NCBI RefSeq assembly: GCF_022965805.1
Contig: NC_133106.1
Coordinates: 35,267,913 to 35,331,912 of the forward strand
Source: Primulina eburnea
Taxonomy: Eukaryota; Streptophyta; Magnoliopsida; Lamiales; Gesneriaceae
Direction of reading: 5' to 3'
Length of the DNA: 64,000 nucleotides
The position numbers and the translations under genes are program-made. Position 1 is the stretch's first letter, and each line of letters begins with the position of its first letter. Shown here one piece after another: positions 45,384 to 55,868 of the stretch. Under the pieces are notes generated by a model. That model did not search any database. It saw nothing but the letters and a program-made list of their open reading frames with translations, and had not been told where the DNA came from.

Positions 45384-46328
45384 ACTCTGGTCTTGTATAT
45401 TTTTTGCAGCACGGTATAGAGTTTCGATTGGTTTTGAGTTTAATTTTTTCAGAAAAAATATTTCTAGGTTCGGTTTTTGTAAATGAAAAACAGCATAAAT
45501 TACAATTTAGTCCTAGAGTTATAAGTTCTGAATTTTTTGTGCTAGTTGATTTAATATTCGGTGAAATGATTAAGGCTTGGTTTTTTTTTAAGATGTTGCT
45601 ATTATTATTCATCTAATTACAAATAATGAAAAATGACAAGTTTTTTACTTTTATTATGAAATATTGAAAGACTTCTATTTTATTTTTCACTTTATTTTTA
45701 TTTATATGAAGGTTAACGTACATCATTGGCTTTATTCTCGCCATAAGAGTCGCACTAATGATAGCTTCGGTGCAAATAAGCACTTTTCAGTGGATTTATT
45801 TGGTTTCAGGTGAACAACGATAAAAAATAAGTTAGTAGTAAAAAATCAAACTGTGATAAGTTACACGACTAAAATAAAAAGCACGACAAGTTATATGATT
45901 AAAATTGTAATTTTATTTGGATATTATATATTTGTGATAATTAAGTCCAACATCTGAACAAATATGTGCTCTAAACACACCGTGGGACACAAAGATTTAA
46001 AGTTTTTTAAGGCAAAATAAAGTTTATACATTAATTAAGTCAGAAGTAGCTGCATCCATCAACGTACCATAAAATCAGTACAAAGGTGAAGGTTGATACA
46101 AAGCGTAGTCAGTGCATCTAGCAGTGAGCCACCATGGTCGCATATTTACTAACATATATGATCAGTAGTCTTGAATCTACCAAGAAGCTTGTAGATACAA
46201 GATATTCAAGACAAACAATCTTGATGTTTCAGATTTTCAGACTTGGGAAGCCCTCTCCCAAGGGACAGTTGTGACTTGATGTTGATGCTTAGATTTCAGG
46301 AGCGATCTCCTCGGTAATTATATATAGT

Positions 46329-46532
46329 TTGGGTGCAGTGATTCGAGATCAATTTGGTACTATATGTATGGGTATCCACCACCCCGGATCAAATTCAATG
46401 GTGGAAGTAGATATTACAGTTATTCACTTTGGTATATGCGGCCAGCAATGCAAAGTAATTTTATTGGTGAATGTCAGTGTGTTCTCGGATTTTGATCACG
46501 ATGAATGTAAGAAGAATATGGAATACAAATAG
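46329..46532 (+). pseudogene. RNase H-like (RVT_3) relic of a LINE
   Basis: The plus frame reads GAVIRDQFGTICMGI, then VEVDITVIHFGI and NVSVFSDF. It echoes the plant LINE RNase H pattern G(A/V)VxRDxxGxxxxG, AExxAxxxGL and VxxESD. The acidic residues are partly changed. It is fragmentary and not functional. Confidence 0.45.
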
Positions 46533-46574
46533 AAATCGAAAACACATTTTTTCTTCGGTCCATTTCAATTAGAT

Positions 46575-47690
46575 TTATAAGTTAATTCCGCCCATTGCTC
46601 AATCTTCAAATTCCAACCAAGTAATAATTATTTTAGTATCAACTACGTACCCACTAGGAAAAAAAAACTATGTTCCCACTTGTCAATAGGTTTCTTTCTT
46701 GATTTTTATATGGAACTTGTAAGATTCTTTCTTGGCTAAGATTCTACATCGCCCAGATAATATTTCTTATTAATCAATGTTTAAGTTCAAGGCTAAAATA
46801 TGTTTTTTTTCCCTGAAAGTAGTTTTTTGTCTTCACAGATATATTTTCTAAAAATGAAAGGTAATATCTAATATGTTAGATTTAAATATAATTAAAAAAA
46901 CATAAAACTCAATTGGAAAAAATGCATTGAATCAGTAAAACATATGTTTTGAAAATCGGTTATTAATTAATCTCATTATCTAATCTTTTTGCAAATCAAA
47001 TTTACACCAAAGAATGGATCTTTCTTGTTTCCATCCCAATGAAATACATTAGATAATTCCACCACATGTTTGTGACATATTATATTATCAGTCAATAGAT
47101 CTGGCTTTCTTGATTTTGTTTGGAACGCAACTTGCTAGAAATTTGCTTTGTCTGTTTGTTTATTTGTTTTTTTTTTTTTTTTTGGTTGAAGTTGTCGCCT
47201 AACGTGGGAGAGTTGGCTTCTGAGTTTTGTGTTTTTAAATCCAACAACTGAATAAAAACATGAGGGTCTCATCTCGAGTTGGTAAAATAAATAACGACGA
47301 TCAATAAAATATGATAGGTTTCATCTCGAGTTGGTGGAATAAGTAGCAATTAATAAATAGTTAAGAGTTTGATTCACTCGATCAACAATTTTTAAGGGCG
47401 AGTTAGTCGTGCCCTAAGGTTTGTCCAGTGAAACTTACATGACTAATGTGATTTACATGTTACTATATCAGAACGAAGATATATCTAATACGCATAAAAA
47501 AATAGCTAACGATGACATATTATCATGTCTTGAAAAATCTATATTTATGACGTACTTGGTGTGACATAATCTTACGTCAAAATTCACGTCTCTAGAATAC
47601 AGCTAGCTCATTTGTGTTTTTCCTTTCAATTTCCCAAGTCAAGTGGACTCACAAATTTTGATCTATTGTTCACCATTCATTCCCTTTTAC
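46575..47690 (+). repeat. Partial duplicates of the NLR 5' flank
   Basis: Segments at 46575-46745 and 47055-47160 resemble 49015-49160 (GATAATTCCACCAC, TTGCTCAATC, TTCTTTCTTGGCT, ATTTTTATATG). A segment at 47545-47670 resembles 49440-49530 (ACGTCAAAATTCAC, TCATTTGTG, CCTTTCAATTTCCCAA, AAGTGGACT). These match only the sequence before the NLR start, so they look like remains of tandem duplications of the NLR locus whose coding parts were lost. Confidence 0.6.
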
Positions 47691-47713
47691 CAATTATATA
47701 GATATTTATTATC

Positions 47714-47828
47714 TAAATAAAAGTGTGAATAAAAGGGTAAAAAATTTCAATTATTATTATTATTATTATTACTTTATTTATTTATTATTATCTAAAAGTG
47801 TGAATAAAAAGGTAAAAAATTTCAATTG
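47714..47828. repeat. Duplicated TAAAAGTGTGAATAAAA unit around an (ATT)n tract
   Basis: CTAAATAAAAGTGTGAATAA, then AAGGGTAAAAAATTTCAATT (about 47714-47753), recurs at about 47791-47828. Between them lies (ATT)n. It is non-coding. Confidence 0.8.
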
Positions 47829-48548
47829 TGAATTAACAATTTTGCCTTTTTTATTCTACACTATTGCATGTAAAACAAAAAAAAAATATAGGGATATAAA
47901 TGTAAAAATGAAATATTAGTTATAACATAAGAGTGATTATATATTATATATAAATATAAATCCAAAATGCATTCATTAGTGGGTGCCTTATTGTGTAAAA
48001 TCATAATTTATTTAGGTCCATTTGTCTACAAGTTAAATCCTAATTATTTAAATTAAGAGTGCAATTAATTAGTTTATTTCATGTACGAGAATTAACTCTT
48101 GATATTTTTGTTTATGTTTGTTTAGATCAGAAAACAAAGGGTTAAATAATAATTATATGAATATAATAAATAATAATATATTTCTAAAATGTAAGTGATT
48201 TCATGAAAATTCAAAATGACATCATAAGCGTAAATGTAGCAATAATTTTAAAAATTTAAAATTAAAAAGAATATTTACGAAATTAATATTGGAGGATAAA
48301 TTAATTTAAAAAGATTAAATAATAATTATACAAAATTAATCAATATTTAATAAATATTTAAATTTATTCAAATAAAATTGAAAGTTTAGTTATAAAAAAA
48401 TAGAATTAAGCTATATAATTGATTACATGAATTTATTTTTTATTATTAAATAAGTTTTTTAACGTTATATGATTTAATATTCTTACAAAAATAAACAAAT
48501 AAATAAATAAATAATGATAATAACAATTACGTTATGAGTAGGTCTCAT
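47829..48548. other. AT-rich spacer
   Basis: Very AT-rich, no gene or element recognised. Confidence 0.5.
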
Positions 48549-48706
48549 GTGAGACCGTCTCACGGATCCCAATCTGTGAGACGGGTCAACCCTACACATA
48601 TTCACGATAAAAAGTAATACTCTTAGCATAAAAAGTAATATTTTTTCATGGATTATCCAAATAAAGATCCGTCTCACAAAATATGACCCGTGAGACCGTC
48701 TCACAC
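48549..48706 (+). mobile_element. Palindromic-ended MITE, copy E (best preserved)
   Basis: Both ends carry the perfect palindrome GTGAGACCGTCTCAC (left 48550-48564, right 48690-48704). Next to each is GTGAGACGGGTC/GACCCG and TCCGTCTCAC/GTGAGACGG. The body reads AATAAAAAGTAATACTCTTA, TTTTTTCATGGATTATCC. Length is about 158 bp with no ORF. Confidence 0.85.
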
Positions 48707-49205
48707 AAATTTTTGCCTTACGTTATATGATAAAAAAATCAAGGATTAAGCTAAGTGGGAATGAATTGTCCGATCAGTTACTTTAATAATTTCTATAAAT
48801 AAAAATATACAATGCCATTTTTTAATAGCTAAAATAAAAACATTATCAGTTATTTTTATTGTTTTAATTTATATTCTAATTAGGAGTAAAAAAAAAACCA
48901 TGTTGTACATAATTTATGCGATGTTTATATTTTCTAGGGAAAAACAATAAAAAAAAATCCGGACACAACGTACATTAAGTTAATAGGATATAAATATGGT
49001 GACAAGAACTACATTTATAAGATAATTCCACCACTTGCTCAATCATCAGACTTGTTTCTGACACATTATTAATCTAGTACGAACAAGTTGTTAGATTTCG
49101 CTTTCTTTATTTTTATATGAAAGTATACTTGGTAATAAGAATCTTTCTTGGCTTCGCTTATACACGCTTTGCATCAATAAGCGTTTCAGTATGGTTGGTA
49201 TCTTG

Positions 49206-49275
49206 ACCGTCTCACGAATTTATAATCATGAAATAGATCGATCTACCTCATATATGTCATGAAAAATAATAATTT
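49206..49275 (+). mobile_element. Palindromic-ended MITE, copy F (partial)
   Basis: GACCGTCTCACGAATTTATA, then GATCGATCTACC and CATGAAAAATAATA, match the left part of the family. The right half is missing. It lies about 400 bp before the NLR start. Confidence 0.45.
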
Positions 49276-49600
49276 TGAGATATTACATGATGTTTTTCAT
49301 AAGTTTGATAGAAATTGAAGAAGTTTTCCAGTAAAAAAAATATTCTCAAGATTCTGGTTTGAAAGTTGTTGTTTGTCTTCACATAAGTTGAATTCGTGGT
49401 TAATGTGTACCAACAAGTGAATGAATCTGTCTGTGTTTTCAACGTACTTAAGTTAACGTCAAAATTCACAACTGTCATTTGTGGTTTGCTTTCCTTTCAT
49501 CTTCCCAATTGAAGTGGACTTTTATAGTTTCCTTCGATGATGAATTGGTCATCACAAGCCTTTGTCAAGAATTTACTCAACCAGTTCTTATAGCGCGCGT

Positions 49601-49628
49601 GTGTGTGTGTATATATATATATACACAT
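49601..49628. repeat. (GT)n(AT)n microsatellite in the NLR leader
   Basis: GTGTGTGTGTGTATATATAT lies about 55 bp before the NLR start codon. Confidence 0.8.
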
Positions 49629-49682
49629 AAAAGAGCATCAGAAGTAGTCTCATTCACAACCAGCAATCAGCTAGAATCATAT

Positions 49683-52542
49683 ATGGCTGAACTTGCTATT
49701 AGCGCAGCAGCATCGATTTTGATTGAGTTGGCAGTCCCAAAGATTCTTGAAATACTCAATGTTGATGAAGATATGGGGAAGGAAATCGAGAGTATGGGAA
49801 ATTGGTTGGAAAAAATGAAGGCCTACGTAGAAGCCAACGGCGACCATAGGGGGACCGATGGAATGCTTGAAGTTAAGGTGAAGCAAATTCGGGAAATTGC
49901 TTTTGAGATCGAGGATGTTCTTGATGAGATTGTCATCCACTCCACGGATGTATTTCACAGCCACAAGTTCACACAACAGGCTCGAAAATTCGGCCACAAC
50001 ATTCGGCATTGGTTTCCCCTTAGAAAGATTTCTGAAAAGATGGCAAATATCAAGAGGAAGTTGGAGGTTATAAAGTTACAGGCTGAAGTTTTGCCAGATG
50101 ACAGCTCCAGTTCGAATTCGGCATCGGGTTCTGGATCACGGACTGGACACCGGGTGAGTCCTCTTCTTCTTGACGATGAGATGGTCGGTTACACAAACTT
50201 GAAGGAAACATTTATGAGTCTATTGACGGATGGAGGAGAGAGCCTGGTCACACTAGCCGTGGTTGGTCCTCCGGGGTCGGGGAAGACTACGTTCCTAAAG
50301 AACATGTTTTGGAATACAAGGATTAGAGGACGATTTGATTGCCATGCTTGGGTTCACGTGTCTAAGGATCAGTTTGATTTGAAGGCGCTCTATATCAACA
50401 TGCTGAAGCAATTTTGCGATTGGAGGAAGGAATCATATCACACACTCGACATTTCAGAGGCCTCGACCCAGATAAGAAAATATTTGGAAAGAAAGAGATA
50501 TATAGTTGTTCTAGATGATATCTGGAAAAAGGAACATTGGGATTGGATAAAAGATGCACTGCCTAAGGGACTTTTGGGCAGCCGAATAATTGTCTCGACG
50601 TGGGACTCAAATATTGCCTCATCATGTGCATCCTCATCTCAATTTGTGTATGAATTAAAAGGCTTGGAATGGTTAGATGCTTGGAGCCTCTTCTGCAAGA
50701 CAGCTTTCAAAGACAACAATGGGGAATGCCCTTCTGAATTAAAAACATGTTCTTCACAAATCGTAACACGATGCGAAGGACTGCCCTTTGCCATTCTGGC
50801 AGTTGCCGGTGCACTTGCCCAGAAAGAACAACTTCCGATCGAATGGGAAAAGTTTCACAAGGGTCTTGGGCGTGAAATCGGGAGCGATCTGGCCGCTATC
50901 AGGAATACCCTTCTTCCTGGATACCTGGATCTCTCTAGCAATCTTAAGAGTTGTTTCTTGTACTTTGGCCTTTTCCCTGAGGATTATTCTGTTGAACGTG
51001 GCAGGCTGATACGCCTTTGGGTGGCTGAACGATTCGCGACAGCAACAGAGAGCAAAACTGCAGAGGAGGTAGCCGAGGATTACCTCGCTGAACTGATTCA
51101 CAGGAACTTGGTTCATGTTTCAAACTGGGATTTTGATGGCCGGCCTAGAAGCTGTCGTGTGCTAAGCCTCCTGCTAACATTTATTGTTCAAAAGTGCAAA
51201 GAAGAGATTTTTGCTTCGATTTTCCGACGAGAAAATACAACTGCAGCCCGCATCATCATCAGACGCTTATCCGTCCACGGTGACTGCTCTCCTTCGCAAC
51301 AAATTAGCAGCACATTTGCTGTTATTCGTTCCGTTTTCTTGTTCAGGTATATTAAAATTCTCCTTTTATTGTTGGGGACGACATGATAATTAAACGGTTT
51401 CTAACATCCCCTTCTCATTTTTTTTCTTCAGATGTGATAAATTTCCTGCCGATCAACTTGGTAACAATTTTCGAGATTTCGAGTTGCTACGAGTCTTAGA
51501 CTTGCAAGGTGCCCCTCTTACTAAATTTCCCGAACAAATCACCCGTCTCATCCTTCTCAGGTATCTTAGTCTGAGGGGTACCAACATCATGACAATCCCC
51601 AGTTCCATTCAGAAGCTATTTTACCTTAAAACTTTGGACCTCAGGGAAACCAGTGTGACACAGCTTCCTGTAGCGATCTCCAGACTTTGCAATCTCCGCC
51701 ACCTCTTTGTCTACAAATACAATGTGGATAATTATGTGGCTTTTGACTCTGTGCAAGGTTTTAAGATATTTAAGGGAATTGGAAACTTAAAAAATCTACA
51801 GAAGTTGTCTCTTGTAGAGGTTGGCGAAAAGGATGGAATCATAAGGGAGCTGGAAAAGCTAACGCAGTTGAGGAAGCTAGGACTTGTTGGCATCAAGAGA
51901 GAACACGGAAAATCCTTGTGTGCATCTCTGGAAAGGTTGAAAAATCTTACCACTCTTGATCTATGTTCAAAGACCAAGGAAGAGTTTCTTGAAGTGGGAG
52001 AGATCCAAAATCCCAGTTCCAACATTCAGCGGCTATACTTGAAGGGCCGCCTGAAAGAATCTCCACGGTGGATCTCCAAGCTTGATAATCTGCAAAGGAT
52101 TGGCCTGAAATGGTCAAAATCAAAGGCCTGCCCACTGAAGGCTCTTAAGGATCTCCCAAACTTAAAGGAGATTGAGCTAATTGACAGTTTCGAAGGTGCA
52201 GTACTGGTGTTCGAAGCATCAACTTTCAAGAAGCTAAAGATTTTAGTAATCGAAAAGTTGTCACTGTTGAATACTCTTGTTATAGAACAAGGCGCAATGC
52301 CGGAACTTCAGAAGATGAATCTTCATCAGTGTCCCAATCTGAAGATGCTTCCGTTGGGCATCGACAAACTTTCCAAGATTGAAGAGCTAGTTCTGCGCGA
52401 CATGGCTGAGGAACTCATTGCTACACTGAGGCATAACAGCGAGGACCGGCAGATGGTGGAACACATACCAGTTATCAAGTCTTTTACTCTCAGTAATCAG
52501 GGCTGGACACCTGAGAATCTTTCTGGAAGCTTTTCTGCTTGA
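49683..52542 (+). CDS. CC-NB-LRR disease resistance protein, RPM1-like
   Basis: Two coding exons, 49683-51346 and 51432-52542 (GT/AG; phase 2), encoding 924 aa. The coiled-coil domain has EIEDVLDEI, an EDVID-type motif (about residue 78). The NB-ARC domain shows P-loop GPPGSGKTT (from residue 195), kinase-2 VVLDDIW (about 276), RNBS-B GSRIIVSTW and GLPF (366). RNBS-D reads CFLYFGLFPED. The MHD position reads SCR-VLS-LLL (residues 493-495) where relatives have SCRMHDLL. The LRR region starts with LLRVLDLQGAPLTKFPEQI and holds about 10-12 repeats. Such proteins sense pathogen effectors in the cytoplasm or at membranes. The upstream in-frame extension lacks a family match, so ATG 49683 (MAELAISAAASI) is preferred. 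A 3' UTR intron may start at 52562. Confidence 0.93.
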
Positions 52543-52561
52543 TGCAACCACACACACACAG

Positions 52562-53115
52562 GTAAGCTCAAACCATTTCATCTTGTTGAACAAAAATAAG
52601 ATTAACTTGAACCTTTTGTCAATTCTATTCCTTGATTTTCTTCCGGTTGTGCTTGTGGGATGTGCTCAATATCTGAACTAATAATCCGATTGATGACTTT
52701 GAATAATACAAATAATTTAAGCACAAGTTTTTATCTTGTTGCACCGCATAAGATTTACTATATTCATCAGAATTTTTTTTTGTACGACGTGAGAACCAAT
52801 ATATGTTGTCTGTGTATTGTTTTATTTGTAAGTATTTTTTGGCGTTGATGATTTTGATGCACAAGTTACTAATATCTGTTTGTCGACACCAATGATGTAA
52901 TAAATCTTCTGAAGCATGGCATCGGAATAGAACCAAAATATAGCAAGAATGGCATTCAAACAAGATACGTTTGGGATTTTGCTAAAATATTCCTTTAACT
53001 AATTAAAACATGTTAGTTTATACGATAAATTTTACAGTAAATTAAATTCAAATCGGTTCATTTCAGATAAATAATTATAAAATTCATTGTATTATCATGA
53101 CTACGGTATGTTAAA

Positions 53116-53154
<39 letters not shown>

Positions 53155-53847
53155 ATGAAATCATTTCTCAAGTTCGACCAACAACTTAATTTTCTCATGC
53201 CCTCCTACTATATCAAATTACTTTCCCACTAATTATTTAAACAATTGTAACTACTAGGTTAAATTTTTTGAAGACATCTTTATTTACAATTTTTTTTTAA
53301 ATATATTGGAGACCCGACATTGTTCGAGTATTCGATGATGTTATTCTCATCATAGTCGGTTTTTTTTCCACTCGATATATTAGTACCCGATTATAACTAC
53401 TTGAACTCGACAAAACCCGACCCGTGTCCAACCCTATGTTATGTTCGAGAACATAATAATTTAGGTAGGTTAGCTAATTTAACAAGGATGGTTACTGATT
53501 AGGATCGGCATTGTATTTACGTTGATTTCTTCGTCCTCACTTCTATTCGTTCAATCAACGTAAACTTCGACAAATTAATTTACTTTATTTATTTTAATTC
53601 CGTTTTTTCTGGTCGCGGAAGATTAATCAGAATCGATTATCTAATTCGAAATTGTTTATTCGATTGCTTCGGATAATTACAACCAAATTATTAAGCAACT
53701 AAAATTATTTTTAACTTTCTTTATTTTACTAAATCAGATACATGAGCACAACTGTTATCACAAGAAATAGTAATATTCACGATCAAAAGTGTGAATATAT
53801 GTACTATTAATTACAATTAAACCTCTAGTATAATTATTATTTTTTAG
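52562..53847. other. NLR 3' flank and AT-rich spacer
   Basis: Begins with a consensus donor (CACACAG|GTAAGCT) that may mark a 3' UTR intron of the NLR gene. An (AT)15 microsatellite lies at 53119-53148. No gene is seen. Confidence 0.45.
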
Positions 53848-53982
53848 AGTAGGTCTCTCAACTCTACCGATATTCACAATAAAAAATAATACTCTTAAAA
53901 TAAAAAAACAATAATTTTTCATGGATGACCCAAATAAGAGATCTGTTTCACAAAATACGACCCGTAAGACCGTCTCACATAA
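53848..53982 (+). mobile_element. Palindromic-ended MITE, copy G
   Basis: AGTAGGTCTCTCAACTCTAC, ATTCACAATAAAAAATAATA, TTTTTCATGGATGACCC, AATAAGAGATCTG, then CCCGTAAGACCGTCTCAC at the right end. The left terminal palindrome is lost. Confidence 0.7.
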
Positions 53983-54223
53983 ATTTTTACCATAAACACA
54001 TTTACACGGCACCAGAGATTTTTTAACCCAATAAATTTTATCTATTAACATAATCTAATCATCAAACTTTAGATTTCCCTATATAAAGTTAAGTTATCTT
54101 CCTCAACCAGAAATCGAGATTTAGGATAAAAAAAATCCCCTTAGATATTGCATGTTATTGCTTAAACTCGTGTGATATGTACATACACGAATGCTAAGCG
54201 ACGGCTGACTTGGGAAATAATAA

Positions 54224-54263
54224 TGACCGTTGATGGTTCAAGCACTCGCGAAATATGACCGTT
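54224..54263 (+). promoter_or_regulatory. Two AACGGTCA (MSA-core) motifs
   Basis: TGACCGTT, the reverse complement of AACGGTCA, occurs at 54224-54231 and 54256-54263, about 210-250 bp before the downstream start codon. AACGG is the core of the M-phase-specific activator element bound by three-repeat MYBs in plants. Only the 8-bp core matches; the flank is imperfect. Confidence 0.35.
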
Positions 54264-54473
54264 GCGAGTTTGACGGGATCCTAAACAACCATAAATATCC
54301 GAAACAACCCCCTGCCTCCCCCACCAAATCATTCGACCAACATCTAGATCTCTGCTAATCTCTCTCACAGATTTCAAGTTCTTGTTTCCTACTTCATTTC
54401 ATCATTTGTGTTGCGATTTCAACTTACTACAAATATTTATTTTTTTCTCGGCATCTGTTCATTACTTTAATAA

Positions 54474-55112
54474 ATGGAAGAAACGAAACATGCCCACTTC
54501 GTTGAAATCCCAGTCGACGAGGAGCATCAGCAAAAGCTGATCCATCAGCACCACCCGTTGGCGGAGATTTCACGAAGCCCAGGCCATTTCTTGCTTCTGA
54601 AGCTCTGGCAGAGAGAAGAAGATCTCCGCAGCCGTAGGCTAGCCATGAAAGAATCAAGAATGGATTCGGTCAAACAAGAAATCTTCCAACTCTGCTGTTT
54701 CTTCTTCATTTTTCATGGCCTTTTTTTTACAATTCTGTTCACATCTTCTTCGGCGGACCGTCAACTGGGTTGTAGAAAGTGGTGGATCCCATGTGTCTTA
54801 TCTCTGTGTTGCTCTACCGTGATAGTTTTTCTTGTTCAGTTCCAGCTTTGCAGGTACTGGAAGATGGAAGGGCGGTTGCAGAAGGAAAGGACAGAGGGGC
54901 GGGGGCTGACTCGGTGTATTCAGGAGCTGAGGATGAAAGGAGAGAGTTTTGACCTGTTTAAAGAGCCTCAAAATGGGAAGAGAATGAAGAGTTCGAGTGT
55001 GGAGATTAAGTGGAGGCCAATTACTTGGTGCACTCGGTATTGTGCGACTGTTTGTCTTGTTTGTTTTACAGGTTTGGTATTTCCAGCATGCAGATTAATC
55101 CTTTGTGCTTAA
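54474..55112 (+). CDS. Uncharacterised plant transmembrane protein
   Basis: Single-exon gene for a 212-aa protein. An N-terminal hydrophilic part leads to GHFLLLKLWQREEDLRSRRL, AMKESRMDSVKQEIFQLC, then a first membrane span (about residues 74-94, CCFFFIFHGLFFTILF). A second span (about 108-128, WIPCVLSLCCSTVIVFLVQF) follows. The conserved loop WKMEGRLQKERTEGRGLTRC, IQELRMKGESFDLFKEPQ and RMKSSSVEIKWRPITW leads to a third span near the C-terminus (about 192-208). I recognise this as a conserved, functionally unnamed plant family. In Arabidopsis a transmembrane protein gene lies next to THO3 (about At5g56120), which would fit. Function is not assigned. Confidence 0.85.
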   Translation: MEETKHAHFVEIPVDEEHQQKLIHQHHPLAEISRSPGHFLLLKLWQREEDLRSRRLAMKESRMDSVKQEIFQLCCFFFIFHGLFFTILFTSSSADRQLGCRKWWIPCVLSLCCSTVIVFLVQFQLCRYWKMEGRLQKERTEGRGLTRCIQELRMKGESFDLFKEPQNGKRMKSSSVEIKWRPITWCTRYCATVCLVCFTGLVFPACRLILCA

Positions 55113-55868
55113 TCGTGATGGTCATCAACCAACTTGGCCATAGTCGAGAATTTTATCGAAACGAGAATGCAGCTGAAATGTTTTTGGAGCCACAAAATTT
55201 ACATTTTTATCGTTTTCTAATTGCATGGCGAGCGGACGCAATCACCCAATGTGCAAATGCAAAGTTAAAAAATGCCAAAAATTAGTGGTTAAAAATTCAG
55301 AAAGAAGATGGAGGGAATGGGGTTAACAAAAAGGAATGAAGCTGTATTGGTCCGATTTTATGTTCCGGAGTCCCGACTCTTGAAGCCAATCTGGGGAGAG
55401 AGACTGCTGATAGAGTCCGAGACTACACCGGTGTTTTGCTAAAAGTATACCGCATCCGTCGTGCCTTCGTGCACTCACGATGAATATCTTTGCTAAAAGA
55501 TAAAGATTATATGTCCCAACCGTAGAAACACTGCTTCTGTTCTTCCGATACCTCCATGCGCAGTTTTATCTTCTGTAAATGATCCAGACTTTACATGCAG
55601 TAATAAAATGTCACTTTTTCTCATTTTTAGAGTCATCTTTAGCGATTTTATGAAATAGCAATTAATTTTAGATGTAATTTATAACATGAAACGCGAGACA
55701 ACGTTCACTACTAGTCAAAAGAAACTGAGAGAATACTTGTAGAAAAGAGAGTTCATTCACGTTTCATATAAGTGAAAAATAACATCTATAAACTGTATAT
55801 CATAAAGTTCCGTCGCGCGACTTCGAGCTTTTCCTCTTCACATACAAGTTATATAAACTAGCTCGAAG
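55113..55868. other. Convergent spacer between the TM-protein gene and THO3
   Basis: Holds the 3' UTRs of two convergent genes. A possible polyadenylation signal AATAAA lies near 55602. No further gene is seen. Confidence 0.45.

Noticed and set aside
49479..49682. In-frame upstream extension of the NLR from ATG 49479
   Set aside because: It includes the (GT)n(AT)n tract and has no match to CC domains; the usual MAE-type start at 49683 fits the family.
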